Shown here: piece by piece, positions 1 through 7,775 of the stretch | Layout of the letters: each line of letters starts with the position of its first letter | Position numbering within the stretch: the stretch's first letter is position 1 | Source of the DNA: Halorussus aquaticus | GTDB taxonomy: Archaea > Halobacteriota > Halobacteria > Halobacteriales > Haladaptataceae | Assembly (NCBI RefSeq): GCF_024218795.1 | Contig: NZ_CP100400.1 | Coordinates: forward strand, 310,001 to 374,000 | Length of the DNA: 64,000 bases | Direction of reading: 5' to 3' | The notes under the pieces: model-generated | What the model saw: only the letters and a program-made list of their open reading frames with translations | Told to the model about the DNA's origin: nothing | Databases searched by the model: none | Program-made: the position numbers and the translations under genes

Positions 1-594
1 CACGGCGTTCATCGCCACGCCACGGACGTTCGGCCACTTGGTGCCGCGCGCCTTCATCTTGTGATACTTGTTGCCCGCCTTCACCATCGGCTTCTCCGTC
101 CGGCCGCCGCCTGCGACCACGCCGATGGTCGCCCGACAGTCGGGCGAGAGGCGCTTGACCTCACCGCTCGGCAGTTCCACGACCGCAGCGCTGCGGTCGT
201 GCGTGACGAGGTTCGCGCTCACGCCGGAAGCGCGAGCGAACTTGCCGCCGTCACCGGGACTGCTCTCGACGTTACACACCGGGACTCCTTCCGGAATCTC
301 GGCGAGCGGCAGCGTGTTGCCCTGCTTGATTTCGGCGGTGACGCCGACCTGAATGGTCTCGCCGACGCCGACGCCCTCGGGCACGAGGACGAGTCGCTGG
401 TCGCCGTCCTCGAACTCAATGGCGGCGACCGGCGCGCTCCGTGCCGGGTCGTGTTCGATGTCCACGACCGTTCCGGAGACCGCGTCCGCGTCTTCGGGTT
501 TCTTGTGTGTGAGATCCGCCTTGTATCGGTGCGAGGGGGCGCGGAACGTCGGTCCGCCCCGACCTCGTCGCTGTCCTTGAATTCGTCGTCCCAT
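1..594 (-). CDS. rpl2: 50S ribosomal protein L2 (uL2), C-terminus cut by window edge
   Basis: The 198 residues visible begin MGRRIQGQRRGRGG and include the L2 signatures DIEHDPARSAPVA, GDGGKFARASG and, near the edge, VVAGGGRTEKPMVKAGNKYH, which belongs to the peptidyl-transferase-proximal part of uL2. L2 is a large-subunit 23S rRNA-binding protein needed for subunit association and peptidyl transfer. The gene follows rpl23 after 2 nt as the fourth ribosomal gene of an archaeal S10-type operon. The stop codon and roughly the last 40 residues lie outside the window. The ATG at 594 is the only plausible start because the conserved N-terminus begins there. Confidence 0.97.
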   Translation of the reverse strand, partial: MGRRIQGQRRGRGGPTFRAPSHRYKADLTHKKPEDADAVSGTVVDIEHDPARSAPVAAIEFEDGDQRLVLVPEGVGVGETIQVGVTAEIKQGNTLPLAEIPEGVPVCNVESSPGDGGKFARASGVSANLVTHDRSAAVVELPSGEVKRLSPDCRATIGVVAGGGRTEKPMVKAGNKYHKMKARGTKWPNVRGVAMNAV

Positions 595-596
595 TA

Positions 597-848
597 TCAG
601 AACACCCCGATTCTGGAGGCGACTTCCTGCGCGTCGTCGTCCTCCGAGAGTGTCACCGTGGCCTTCTTGTCACCGTTCATGGTGACCATCGTGTTCACCT
701 TCTGGATGGTGACGTCGTACTGCGCTTCGATCTCGTCGCGGATTTCCGGCTTGTCGGCGTCGAGGTCCACGATGAACTGGAGCTTGTTCTCGAAGTCCAT
801 CTCGTTCATCGCCTTCTCGGTGACCCACGGGTACTCGATGACGCTCAT
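597..848 (-). CDS. rpl23: 50S ribosomal protein L23 (uL23)
   Basis: An 83-residue acidic protein starting MSVIEYPWVTEKAM. The VTEKAM motif, the central FIVDLDADKPEIRDEIE segment and the VNTMVTMNGDKKATVTL strand match uL23, which sits at the polypeptide exit tunnel, contacts 23S rRNA domain III and docks SRP. The length is typical for archaea. The start overlaps the rpl4 stop by 4 nt, and rpl2 starts 2 nt after its stop, so it is translationally coupled within the ribosomal operon. Confidence 0.97.
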   Translation of the reverse strand: MSVIEYPWVTEKAMNEMDFENKLQFIVDLDADKPEIRDEIEAQYDVTIQKVNTMVTMNGDKKATVTLSEDDDAQEVASRIGVF

Positions 849-1591
849 CGGTCGGCCACCTCCTCGACTGCGCTCTCGGTCCAGACGGTGAGTCGACCGG
901 GATGCGTACCGGGCGCGAGGTCCTCTGCGTTGACCTCCTGCGCGGTCGCAACGTCTGCGCCCGCGAGGTTGCGGGCGGCCTTCGAGGGTTCGTCGCTGGT
1001 CACGAACAGGACCGACTTGGGGGTCTTGTACTTGCGACCACGCGTCGTACCCTTCCCGGCACGAACCGTCTTGTTCTCCTCGGCGCGCTCGATGTCGGCG
1101 TCTACGCCGACGGCTTCGAGGAACGAGACGACTTCCTGCGTCTTCAACAGGTCCTCGAACTCGTCGCTCACGACGAGCGGAAGGTCGAGGTCCTCGTCGA
1201 ACTGGTGGCCGCGCTCGGCCACGAGGTCGGCGTCGGCCGTCGCCGCGACGGCGCTGCGGATCGCCTTCTTACGCTCCTTCGTGTTGATGTCGAGCGTGCG
1301 GTCTTTCTCTTCTTTCGGCGGGTGGGCCTTGCGACCCCCGACGGTCTGGGGCACTCGCGCGCCCTGTCCGTTCGTTCGGGGGACGTGAGCCATCCCGCGA
1401 CCACTGCCCGGCGACTCCGCCGAGGTTCGCATCCCGGCGTAGTCGTCGGCACCGTAGTCCTGCTTGCGGTTTGCCTGCGCGGCGAGGACGGCTCGCTTGA
1501 TGAGGTCCGGCCGGACCGTCTTCGAGAAGACGTCCGGCAGGTCCACGGAACCGGCTTCCTCGCCGTCGAGGTTGCGGATTGTAGCCTGCAT
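845..1591 (-). CDS. rpl4: 50S ribosomal protein L4 (uL4)
   Basis: A 248-residue uL4 of usual archaeal length. It starts MQATIRNLDGEEAGSVDLPDVF and carries the long internal loop with the GRGMAHVPRTNGQGARVPQ region, which lines the exit tunnel, followed by KAHPPKEEKDRTLDINTKER. It is a primary 23S rRNA binder involved in early large-subunit assembly. It is spaced 3 nt from rpl3 upstream and overlaps rpl23 by 4 nt. The order L3-L4-L23-L2 is the conserved archaeal S10 arrangement. Confidence 0.97.
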   Translation of the reverse strand: MQATIRNLDGEEAGSVDLPDVFSKTVRPDLIKRAVLAAQANRKQDYGADDYAGMRTSAESPGSGRGMAHVPRTNGQGARVPQTVGGRKAHPPKEEKDRTLDINTKERKKAIRSAVAATADADLVAERGHQFDEDLDLPLVVSDEFEDLLKTQEVVSFLEAVGVDADIERAEENKTVRAGKGTTRGRKYKTPKSVLFVTSDEPSKAARNLAGADVATAQEVNAEDLAPGTHPGRLTVWTESAVEEVADR

Positions 1592-1594
1592 AGT

Positions 1595-2611
1595 TTATCC
1601 TTGGTTCGATTCGGTGCTTACGTACCGCACCTCGGGGTCGAGGCGCGGCTGGTCTTTCGGCCGGATGGCCGGGCGGAAACGCAGGAGGCGCTTGTTCGGA
1701 CCGGGAACCGAACCCTTGACCAACGCGTAGGAACCGTCGACTTCGCCGTAGTTGACGAAGCCGCCGTCGACGTTGATGTCGTCGCCCTCACCGAGGTCGA
1801 TGAGGCGCTTGTTGAGTTCGGTTCGCTGGTGGTAGCCGGTCTGGCCCTGCTGGGGCACCGTCGAGCGGACGCGGGAGGGGTTCCACGGACCGAGGTTGCC
1901 GATCCGGCGTCGCCATCCCTGTCGGGCGTGCTTGCCCTTCCGCTTCTGGACGCCCCATCGCTTGACGGGACCCTGCGTACCTTTGCCTTTCGTGACGCCG
2001 CTCACGTCCATGTACTCACCCGCGCGGAACACGTCGTTCATGTCGTGTTCCCCGCCGTCGGTGAGGAGATCCAGCGCGAAGTCGACGCGGTCGTCGAGCG
2101 ACCCGCCGCCGACGCGACTCTCCATCACGTCGGGTTTCTTCTTCGGGACGCTGGGTATCTCGTCCGGAACGGTGTGGGTGACGACACGGAGGTCGGCGAC
2201 GTCGCCGTTCGAGACTGCTTCGCGCAGTTCGTCTTCGGCGGCGTCGGCGTCGTACTCCTCGGGCACGTCGAGCGTGCGCGAGAGGTCGTCGTGGAATTCG
2301 TCGCCCCACACTTCCGTCAGCGGCTTCTTGCCGTACGGCGTGTCTTCGTAGGCTCGCAGAGCGACTGCCCGCATCGGCGGCGTCTCCACGATGGTGACGG
2401 GAACGGTCTCCTCCATCCCCTCGCGCGGGGAATCGGATTCGTCGTTCACCATCACCACGTGGGTCATGCCGACCTTGTAACCCGCGAAGCCTTGGAGAGA
2501 CGGACTGCCGTCTCCGTCGGGCCACGAGTTGAAACGCGGAACCTCGCTGGTTGCACGCGTGCGGGGGCCGAACCCTAGCGAACCTTTGCGTGGTCTGCTT
2601 ATATCTGACAT
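1595..2611 (-). CDS. rpl3: 50S ribosomal protein L3 (uL3)
   Basis: A 338-residue uL3 of archaeal/eukaryotic length, beginning MSDISRPRKGSLGFGPRTRA. Diagnostic stretches are FAGYKVGMTHVVMVND, the GVTKGKGTQGPVKRWG segment and RRIGNLGPWNPSRVRST, which reach toward the peptidyl transferase centre. It initiates large-subunit assembly on 23S rRNA. The gene starts 4 nt after the upstream SPOUT methyltransferase stop and is the first ribosomal protein gene of the operon. Confidence 0.97.
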   Translation of the reverse strand: MSDISRPRKGSLGFGPRTRATSEVPRFNSWPDGDGSPSLQGFAGYKVGMTHVVMVNDESDSPREGMEETVPVTIVETPPMRAVALRAYEDTPYGKKPLTEVWGDEFHDDLSRTLDVPEEYDADAAEDELREAVSNGDVADLRVVTHTVPDEIPSVPKKKPDVMESRVGGGSLDDRVDFALDLLTDGGEHDMNDVFRAGEYMDVSGVTKGKGTQGPVKRWGVQKRKGKHARQGWRRRIGNLGPWNPSRVRSTVPQQGQTGYHQRTELNKRLIDLGEGDDINVDGGFVNYGEVDGSYALVKGSVPGPNKRLLRFRPAIRPKDQPRLDPEVRYVSTESNQG

Positions 2612-2615
2612 CGTA

Positions 2616-3506
2616 TCACTTCTCTCTGAGGTTCAGGCAGCCGAGAGCGGCGAACATCGCTTCTTCGGTTCGCACGACCTCGCTACCTTGATTCGGAACC
2701 GCGTTCAGCCAGAGGTCAAACCGGCCGGGTGCGCCCGATTCGACTCCGGACTCCGCGTCCGCCTCGTCCTCCCCGTCGTCGCTCGGCCAGTCGTGGGCGA
2801 GCGGTTCGGTGGGGAGGTCGAGCATCTCCGGCAGGCCGCGACCCGGTGAACCGAACACGACGGTCATACCGTCGCGCTCGGTCCGGCCGACCACGTCGGT
2901 CAGCCGCCGGGTCGTCAACTCGACCCCGTGGCGGGACGTTGCGATTCGAACGCCCGCGTCGTCGCGGTCGAGCGCCGCCGGAAGGTCCGTGCGCGTCACC
3001 GACAAACCCGAGAGGGGTTCGTCTACGAGCTTCGCACGGACCGGACTTCGCGAAGAGATCCTGACGGTAACGCGCTCTCCCTCGCCGACCGCCATTTCTG
3101 GCGGCACGACGAGCGAGATCGGGTGTTGCAGTCCGCAATTGACCCGAACGCGCCCTTCAGGTCCGACCTCGGTCACGATTCCCTGTCTTAACGACCCCGA
3201 ACCCTCGGATTCGGAGCCGGTCAGTGAGGGGGCGCGGAGCGGCGGTAGGACGCCCGCGTACTCCAGTTCGTCCCGCTTGCCGAATACCTCCTTTCGGAGG
3301 TAGGGCGGCGTCGCGGCGTACTCCAGCACGGTGCTTACGAACCCGCCACCCCACTTCTCCTCCCCCTCGGGGTCGGGAAAGACCCCGAGGCGGTCGGCCC
3401 GGAACACCGTCGCCGCGCGGGCGACGTAACCGATTTTGCGAGTCGCCTCGCGCTTGTCTTCGGCTTCCCGGACGAGGGATGACGGAACGAGTAGGCTGAC
3501 GGTCAT
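2616..3506 (-). CDS. putative SPOUT-superfamily RNA methyltransferase (DUF171-type)
   Basis: A 296-residue protein opening MTVSLLVPSSLVREAEDKRE, with the conserved YVARAATVFRADRLGVFPD and EYAATPPYLRK segments of the archaeal SPOUT family encoded just upstream of rpl3. The C-terminal half has the SPOUT-like VFGSPGRGLPEML motif before NAVPNQGSEVVRTEEAMF, where the deep trefoil knot binds SAM. A central OB-like insert (about residues 110-165) is visible. Eukaryotic relatives (SPOUT1/CENP-32) and archaeal members are annotated as RNA uridine-N3 methyltransferases. The exact rRNA target here is inferred only. It is the first gene of the ribosomal operon, 4 nt before rpl3. Confidence 0.85.
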   Translation of the reverse strand: MTVSLLVPSSLVREAEDKREATRKIGYVARAATVFRADRLGVFPDPEGEEKWGGGFVSTVLEYAATPPYLRKEVFGKRDELEYAGVLPPLRAPSLTGSESEGSGSLRQGIVTEVGPEGRVRVNCGLQHPISLVVPPEMAVGEGERVTVRISSRSPVRAKLVDEPLSGLSVTRTDLPAALDRDDAGVRIATSRHGVELTTRRLTDVVGRTERDGMTVVFGSPGRGLPEMLDLPTEPLAHDWPSDDGEDEADAESGVESGAPGRFDLWLNAVPNQGSEVVRTEEAMFAALGCLNLREK

Positions 3507-3562
3507 ACCGTGACGCTTCGACGCCCCGTCACTAGACTGTAGCGAATCGTACCGGCTTGGTT

Positions 3563-3572
3563 CCTAAAAGGG
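3563..3572 (-). promoter_or_regulatory. candidate TATA box of the ribosomal protein operon
   Basis: Read on the minus strand the sequence is CCCTTTTAGG, about 60 nt upstream of the SPOUT gene ATG at 3506. Archaeal transcription normally starts about 25 nt downstream of the TATA centre, which would give a leader of roughly 35 nt. This is the only T/A-rich element in the upstream gap; no experimental start is known. Confidence 0.4.
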
Positions 3573-3677
3573 TGCCGCTTCTGTTCCGGCAATGGGAGGC
3601 CGTCACAAAGCTCCTGTCGCCGGAAATCGGTGATTGAAACGTGTCACCGTCTGCCGATTCGCCTCCGTTTCGGAAGC

Positions 3678-3686
3678 CTTATTTAG
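3678..3686 (+). promoter_or_regulatory. candidate TATA box of tRNA-Gly
   Basis: CTTATTTAG lies about 38 nt upstream of the mature tRNA 5' end, consistent with a TATA element and a short 5' leader removed by RNase P. Confidence 0.55.
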
Positions 3687-3719
3687 TGACCCGGCATTAC
3701 TTGGAAATGCACTCGCAGG

Positions 3720-3790
3720 GCGCTGGTAGTGTAGTGGTATCACGTGACCTTGCCATGGTCGCAACCGGGGTTCAAATCCCCGCCAGCGCA
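3720..3790 (+). tRNA. tRNA-Gly (GCC anticodon)
   Basis: A complete 71-nt cloverleaf. The acceptor arm GCGCTGG pairs with CCAGCGC and is followed by discriminator A. The T-loop is GTTCAAATC, flanked by GGGG/CCCC pairs. The anticodon stem-loop reads TGACCTTGCCATGGTCG, giving anticodon GCC. CCA is not encoded and there is no intron. The tRNA stands alone between the ribosomal operon and a membrane protein gene. Confidence 0.97.
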
Positions 3791-3812
3791 CTTCTCCCGA
3801 ATTCAACTCCGA

Positions 3813-3832
3813 CGCGGAGTTTTGTCTCCGCG
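3813..3832 (+). terminator. hairpin downstream of tRNA-Gly
   Basis: CGCGGAG, loop TTTTGT, CTCCGCG: a perfect 7-bp stem about 22 nt after the tRNA 3' end. There is no T-run after it, so a role in termination or 3' processing is only suggested. The rest of 3833-4007 shows no gene. Confidence 0.35.
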
Positions 3833-4007
3833 CAACGAGCGAATTCGTCGAATGCGGCCGGATTTGAGCCTGCCAGTCGCACGCCCGGACGCGTAACGGA
3901 GTGAGCGTCCCGGAGATAACGCTACACGAGGTGTGAACGATTCAGCACGTCACATCAGATAGCGTTCGGTGGGCCGGTTCGGAGCGTGCCAGACGGCCAA
4001 CAGTCTT

Positions 4008-4628
4008 CTATCGGAGCGACAAGTCCGACCGCAGGCGTTCGACGGTCGCTGTGAGAACGGGCGACTGTCCCAGCGACGCGCCGAGTGACCCGAAGACGAG
4101 GGGCGCGAGGACGACGAGAAGTAGCCACCTGCCACCGGGGTAACTGCCGGGCAACAGGACTCTTGCAGATGCAGTCACGGGGCCGACTCCACCTGCGAAT
4201 ACGACCGTCGACAGCAGTAGGGCGACCAGATACCCGGGAACCATGTATGCGCCCACACCCATCGGGACGGGCGACGAGCGATTCGTTGCGGTCACTGTCA
4301 CCCCGACCAGTAGGCACGCGACCAGCGGGACGAGTCCCAGCCACCCGGGGAGTATGCCGAGCCACATCGCCCCGTCGGAGACGAAGTTTCCCGTGTCCCG
4401 CACGGCGGCGATGTCGATGGGAACGCCGTGGGCGTTCAGCGTGAACCAGCCGACGGCCTGCCACAGCGGACTCCCGGCCGAGCGGTACACGTCGAGGACG
4501 GTGACGGCGTCGTCCGAGGCACGGACGAGATACCGGCCGAGTCGAGGGACGGTCGCCAGTCCGATCAGGACGTACGAGACGACGTAGGCGAGCGCACCCG
4601 CCGCGATGCGATGGAGGGCAGTTCGCAT
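4008..4628 (-). CDS. haloarchaeal integral membrane protein, function unknown
   Basis: A 206-residue protein from the ATG at 4628 (MRTALHRIAAGALAYVVSYV). Hydrophobic segments lie at about residues 5-25, 85-110, 122-142, 150-172 and 178-198, so about five membrane spans are likely. A short soluble loop after helix 1 contains VLDVYRSAGSPLWQAVGWF. The reading frame extends 60 nt further upstream to 4688, but that extension is Cys/Arg-rich and not membrane-like, so the internal ATG is preferred. No family is recognised. It is a monocistronic gene transcribed divergently from the gene at 4759. Confidence 0.7.
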   Translation of the reverse strand: MRTALHRIAAGALAYVVSYVLIGLATVPRLGRYLVRASDDAVTVLDVYRSAGSPLWQAVGWFTLNAHGVPIDIAAVRDTGNFVSDGAMWLGILPGWLGLVPLVACLLVGVTVTATNRSSPVPMGVGAYMVPGYLVALLLSTVVFAGGVGPVTASARVLLPGSYPGGRWLLLVVLAPLVFGSLGASLGQSPVLTATVERLRSDLSLR

Positions 4629-4758
4629 ATCAAGACGGTCCCCTCGACATTGGCATATGCCTTTTGACGCTGGAACCGATGGTATCACTCGAACACACTC
4701 CGTTGCTACCGTGTTTCTGGCACGAAGCGCTTAGTGGCCGGTGCTCGTTGGCGTCGCT

Positions 4759-5220
4759 ATGGAGAAGACGGTGTTCAGACGGGAGAACCGCGGTGAGGAT
4801 GCGGTCGCCGCGACGGCGGTCAGGACGCGGCACGCGGACCACGACCGGGTGCAGTTGGACGGCGTCGTCGGACCGGGCGACACCCCCAGAGAGCAGGCCG
4901 ACAGCGTGCTCTCGTTCGCCGACCGGTTCCTCCGGGAGTACTGCGGCGGGCGACTCGCCGACGTCACGATGATACGCCACTACGTCCGAGCGGACCTGCT
5001 GCCCGAGGCCGAGACGGAAATCGGGGAGGCCTGCCGGGACCACTTCGAACCGCCGGAACTCCCGGGGACCGTGATGGTCGGCGTGAGCGACGTGGTCGGT
5101 GGTGACTGCGCCGTGAAGATAGAGATGGAGGCGACGATTCCTCACGACCGCACCGATGTGGAAGTCGTGGAACTTCCGCCACCGCCGGGGTACGTCACCA
5201 GTGAGGACCGGACCGAGTGA
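4759..5220 (+). CDS. conserved haloarchaeal protein, possibly Rid-like
   Basis: A 153-residue soluble acidic protein from the ATG at 4759 (MEKTVFRRENRGEDAV). A GTG 18 nt upstream is an alternative start. The body has DTPREQADSVLSFADRFLREY and a C-terminal GTVMVGVSDVVGGDCAVKIEMEAT region. The spacing of these resembles YjgF/RidA-fold proteins, which deaminate enamine/imine intermediates, but I do not see a convincing catalytic Arg context, so the assignment is tentative. It precedes the RecA-like gene at 5305 by 84 nt on the same strand. Confidence 0.65.
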   Translation: MEKTVFRRENRGEDAVAATAVRTRHADHDRVQLDGVVGPGDTPREQADSVLSFADRFLREYCGGRLADVTMIRHYVRADLLPEAETEIGEACRDHFEPPELPGTVMVGVSDVVGGDCAVKIEMEATIPHDRTDVEVVELPPPPGYVTSEDRTE

Positions 5221-5304
5221 GGGAACCGAACGGGTGAGTTCCGCGGACCCGTTCAGACGAAAGACCCAAGCACCACCGCCGAGACCTACCGAAACGAACC
5301 GTCC

Positions 5305-6141
5305 ATGGACCGAGTTCCGTTCGGAGTCTCCCGACTCGACGACATCATCGACGGCGGTGCCCCGCCCGGAAGCGTCGTGTTGCTCGCGGGCGAGGCCGGG
5401 GCCGGTGCCCGCGAGTTCTGCTACACCGCCGCGACCATCAACGGACTGGCCCACACCGACCCGGACCAATTCGAACTCCACTACGGCGAGGTGTCCGAAC
5501 GGGCCGCCGTGCCCGAGGGCATCCACTACGTCTCGTTCACCGCCAGCGGCGACGAACTCCGGCGGGAAATCGAGTTCACCATGAGCGAGCGACTGGTCCG
5601 CGCTGGCGTCGAAGCCGTAGAGTTCGCCGACTTCAGTCAGGAGTACTTCCAGCTCTCGGCGATTCCCCGGGAGTGGTACACCCGCAAGACGCAGACGATT
5701 ACCGACCTCGGACAGGGGAGCGACCGCCGGGGCGTGCTGGAGGCGCTCGGCGAGTACCTCAACGAGAACGCCACGGGCAACCTCGTCGTGGTCGATTCGC
5801 TGACCGACCTCGCCCGCGCGCCGAACGAACACCTCGACTGGAGCGACATCACCCTGCTGGTCAAGGGACTCCAGAAGGCCTCACGAGCGTGGGACGGCCT
5901 GATTCTCGTGCTGGTCAATCAGGACGCGCTGACCGACACCCAGATGGGGAGTCTCATGGGCGCGGCCGACGGCACCATCGCGTTCGAGTGGGAGACCGGC
6001 GGGAACGAGCGCGACCGAGTGATGTTCGTCCGGGAGTTCCGAGGCGTGTTGTCGCGGTTGGAGGCCGAGGACATCATCCGCTTCGAGACCGAGATTCACG
6101 ACGGCGGATTCGACGTGAGTAACGTCCGGAAGATTCGATAA
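5305..6141 (+). CDS. RecA/KaiC-superfamily protein (HTR-like) with degenerate P-loop
   Basis: A 278-residue protein starting MDRVPFGVSRLDDIIDGG, the typical KaiC/RadA opening (P-F-G-x-x-x-L-D-x-I-I-x-G-G). The phosphate-binding loop at residues 29-36 reads GEAGAGAR instead of GxxxxGK[ST], so the Walker A Lys and Ser/Thr are both missing. The Walker B strand NLVVVDSLTDLA (about residue 155) keeps its Asp. Haloarchaeal HTR-like RecA-superfamily proteins of this size are thought to act in signalling. Loss of the P-loop Lys argues against normal ATP hydrolysis. It is cytoplasmic, with no partner gene in an obvious operon. Confidence 0.8.
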   Translation: MDRVPFGVSRLDDIIDGGAPPGSVVLLAGEAGAGAREFCYTAATINGLAHTDPDQFELHYGEVSERAAVPEGIHYVSFTASGDELRREIEFTMSERLVRAGVEAVEFADFSQEYFQLSAIPREWYTRKTQTITDLGQGSDRRGVLEALGEYLNENATGNLVVVDSLTDLARAPNEHLDWSDITLLVKGLQKASRAWDGLILVLVNQDALTDTQMGSLMGAADGTIAFEWETGGNERDRVMFVREFRGVLSRLEAEDIIRFETEIHDGGFDVSNVRKIR

Positions 6142-6238
6142 CCCGACTCGGGCGTCTGTTCCGATTTCTCGTAGCGTTTCAGTTCACAGTCCACCTGTGC
6201 GACGCGAAAAGATGGGGCGCGCGAACGAGGAGTCCGTG

Positions 6239-6958
6239 TTATGCCGCTTCAGTCGTGGTTTCGTTCGCGGCAGTCGTCGTTCCGACCGCGCCACCGCCGT
6301 CCTCGACACGGACGAACGCCGTCCCCGCTATCGGTTCGTCACCGGGGTCCTGCGTGTACACCGCATCGACCTGCTCGGCGGCCGGAGTCGCCGTCGCGTC
6401 GGCCGTCTGCGCGGGCGTCGTCTCGACTCGCTCCAGTGCCGGGTCGAACTGCTGGTTACCGTTCGTATCCCGGTGGAGAACCGCGATCAGCATCTGACTC
6501 TCCGTGACCATCTGATCGAGTCGGATAGTCACGTTCTCGTTGAGACCGGGTTCGAGGTACGTCGAGTTGCCGATGCGTTGACCTATCATCTCCGAATCGA
6601 CTAGCGTGGTGAAGTTACCCGTCACGTTCTGAGCGAGGTGAACGGTGACGAACCCTCCCTCAGGAAGCACCGCCTGCGTGACGTTGACCGCCGTCCCGTT
6701 CGACGTCTGGTTGTCGAAGGTGATGTCCGCGTCGTCGAGGTTCACGAAGTCCGTCGTGGTCTCCCCTGCGGCCGCGGTCGTTTCGGTCGCCGTCGTCGTT
6801 TCGTTCTCTTCCTGTACGGCGATTGCGTTCCCCTCGGTCGCGCTCCCGGCGGTGTCGGCACCTGTCGCGCCGGTTGCCGCCAAGACGACCGATCCGCAAC
6901 TACCGACGACGAACAACGCAACCACTACCGTCACCGCGTTCGCCCGTTTCGATGTCAT
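6239..6958 (-). CDS. secreted DUF7282-like surface protein
   Basis: 239 residues. The N-terminal signal peptide MTSKRANAVTVVVALFVVGS is hydrophobic to about residue 30. A Thr/Glu-rich linker (about 50-70) follows, then one beta-rich domain from VNLDDADITFDNQTSNGTAV through LIAVLHRDTNGNQQFDP. That pattern (charged opening, QTS, ...HRD.N.N) matches haloarchaeal DUF7282 extracellular domains. Several N-glycosylation sequons (NQT, NVT, NST) fit a surface location. The protein ends in a Thr/Ala-rich tail without a PGF-CTERM helix, so how it is anchored is unclear. Confidence 0.7.
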   Translation of the reverse strand: MTSKRANAVTVVVALFVVGSCGSVVLAATGATGADTAGSATEGNAIAVQEENETTTATETTAAAGETTTDFVNLDDADITFDNQTSNGTAVNVTQAVLPEGGFVTVHLAQNVTGNFTTLVDSEMIGQRIGNSTYLEPGLNENVTIRLDQMVTESQMLIAVLHRDTNGNQQFDPALERVETTPAQTADATATPAAEQVDAVYTQDPGDEPIAGTAFVRVEDGGGAVGTTTAANETTTEAA

Positions 6959-7252
6959 TCGAATCCCCCGTCCGAGTAGCCGACGGGAGTCAATAAACGC
7001 CGAGGTCCGTTCGCCCGAGTTCGGGAACTGTCACGTCGGTAATCTCGAATACTCTCCGTCCGTCGGCAGTAAACGCTCGCTATCGGTGAACGGGACGACG
7101 AGAATCACGGATGCGGCCTCGTAAACACGGGGTGTTAGTCGTAGCCCCGTTCGGTAGTGTCGGTTCGCGTACGAGTGTCTGACCGAAAACGGCAACTGTC
7201 GATACGTATCGAGGGCGTTCCCGACGCCGAGTCGGCCGAGAATACCGTCGTG
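6959..7252. other. intergenic region without a supported gene
   Basis: 294 nt between two minus-strand genes. The frames crossing it are Arg-rich shadows with no family resemblance. No tRNA-like fold or strong dyad was seen. The stretch at 6985-7010 next to the secreted protein is moderately A/T-rich (AGTCAATAAACGCC) and could hold its TATA element. Confidence 0.5.
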
Positions 7253-7741
7253 TTACTCGACCGCGTACGCTCCGTCCACTTCTTCCACCAACCCCAACAG
7301 CACGCACCAGTCCAGAAGATACGCCACGCGTTCGCTCCAGATTTCCTCCCAGGAGTTCGGATTCTTGTGGTGCTCCCACGTCGGTACCTCGTCGCGGAAC
7401 GCCTCGAACACCTCCTCGGCCGAGAGCGGTTCCGCCGCGTCGGTCAGAGTCTCCAGCACCGCTGGCACGCCGAAGACGTTCTCGCGGAACTGCTCGCGCA
7501 GGAACTCGCGCGTGGGGTCCTCTCGCGTCCGGGTGAACCCCGACGACTGCTCCTCGGCGAGGCCGAGCGCCCGGAGGAAGGTCAGCCACGTCCGGGCCGC
7601 GTCGCGACTCGTCAGGTCGGTCCGGTCGAGCATCCGAGCGCAGCAGTCGTCCTCGCTACCGGGAACCAGGGGGACCGCGCGCTGGGCGTCGGCAACGAAC
7701 TCGAAGTCGGCGGGCGGTTCGGGAACCAGTTTGAATTGCAT
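7253..7741 (-). CDS. conserved haloarchaeal hypothetical protein
   Basis: A 162-residue acidic soluble protein (MQFKLVPEPPADFEFVADAQ). The sequence is helix-rich: RTWLTFLRALGLAEEQSSG, then LTDAAEPLSAEEVFEAFRD and ERVAYLLDWCVLLGLVEEV. The repeated alternation of helices and short 'L-G-L' turns resembles winged-helix-type folds, but no DNA-binding motif is clear. It starts 34 nt after the mch stop on the same strand, so the two may be cotranscribed. Function unknown. Confidence 0.7.
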   Translation of the reverse strand: MQFKLVPEPPADFEFVADAQRAVPLVPGSEDDCCARMLDRTDLTSRDAARTWLTFLRALGLAEEQSSGFTRTREDPTREFLREQFRENVFGVPAVLETLTDAAEPLSAEEVFEAFRDEVPTWEHHKNPNSWEEIWSERVAYLLDWCVLLGLVEEVDGAYAVE

Positions 7742-7775
7742 CGAATGTCACCTCCGGTCTCGTTCTCGCGGCGTC

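Noticed and set aside
902..2578. 558-codon plus-strand frame over rpl4/rpl3
   Set aside because: Antisense to clearly recognised ribosomal proteins; composition typical of shadows.
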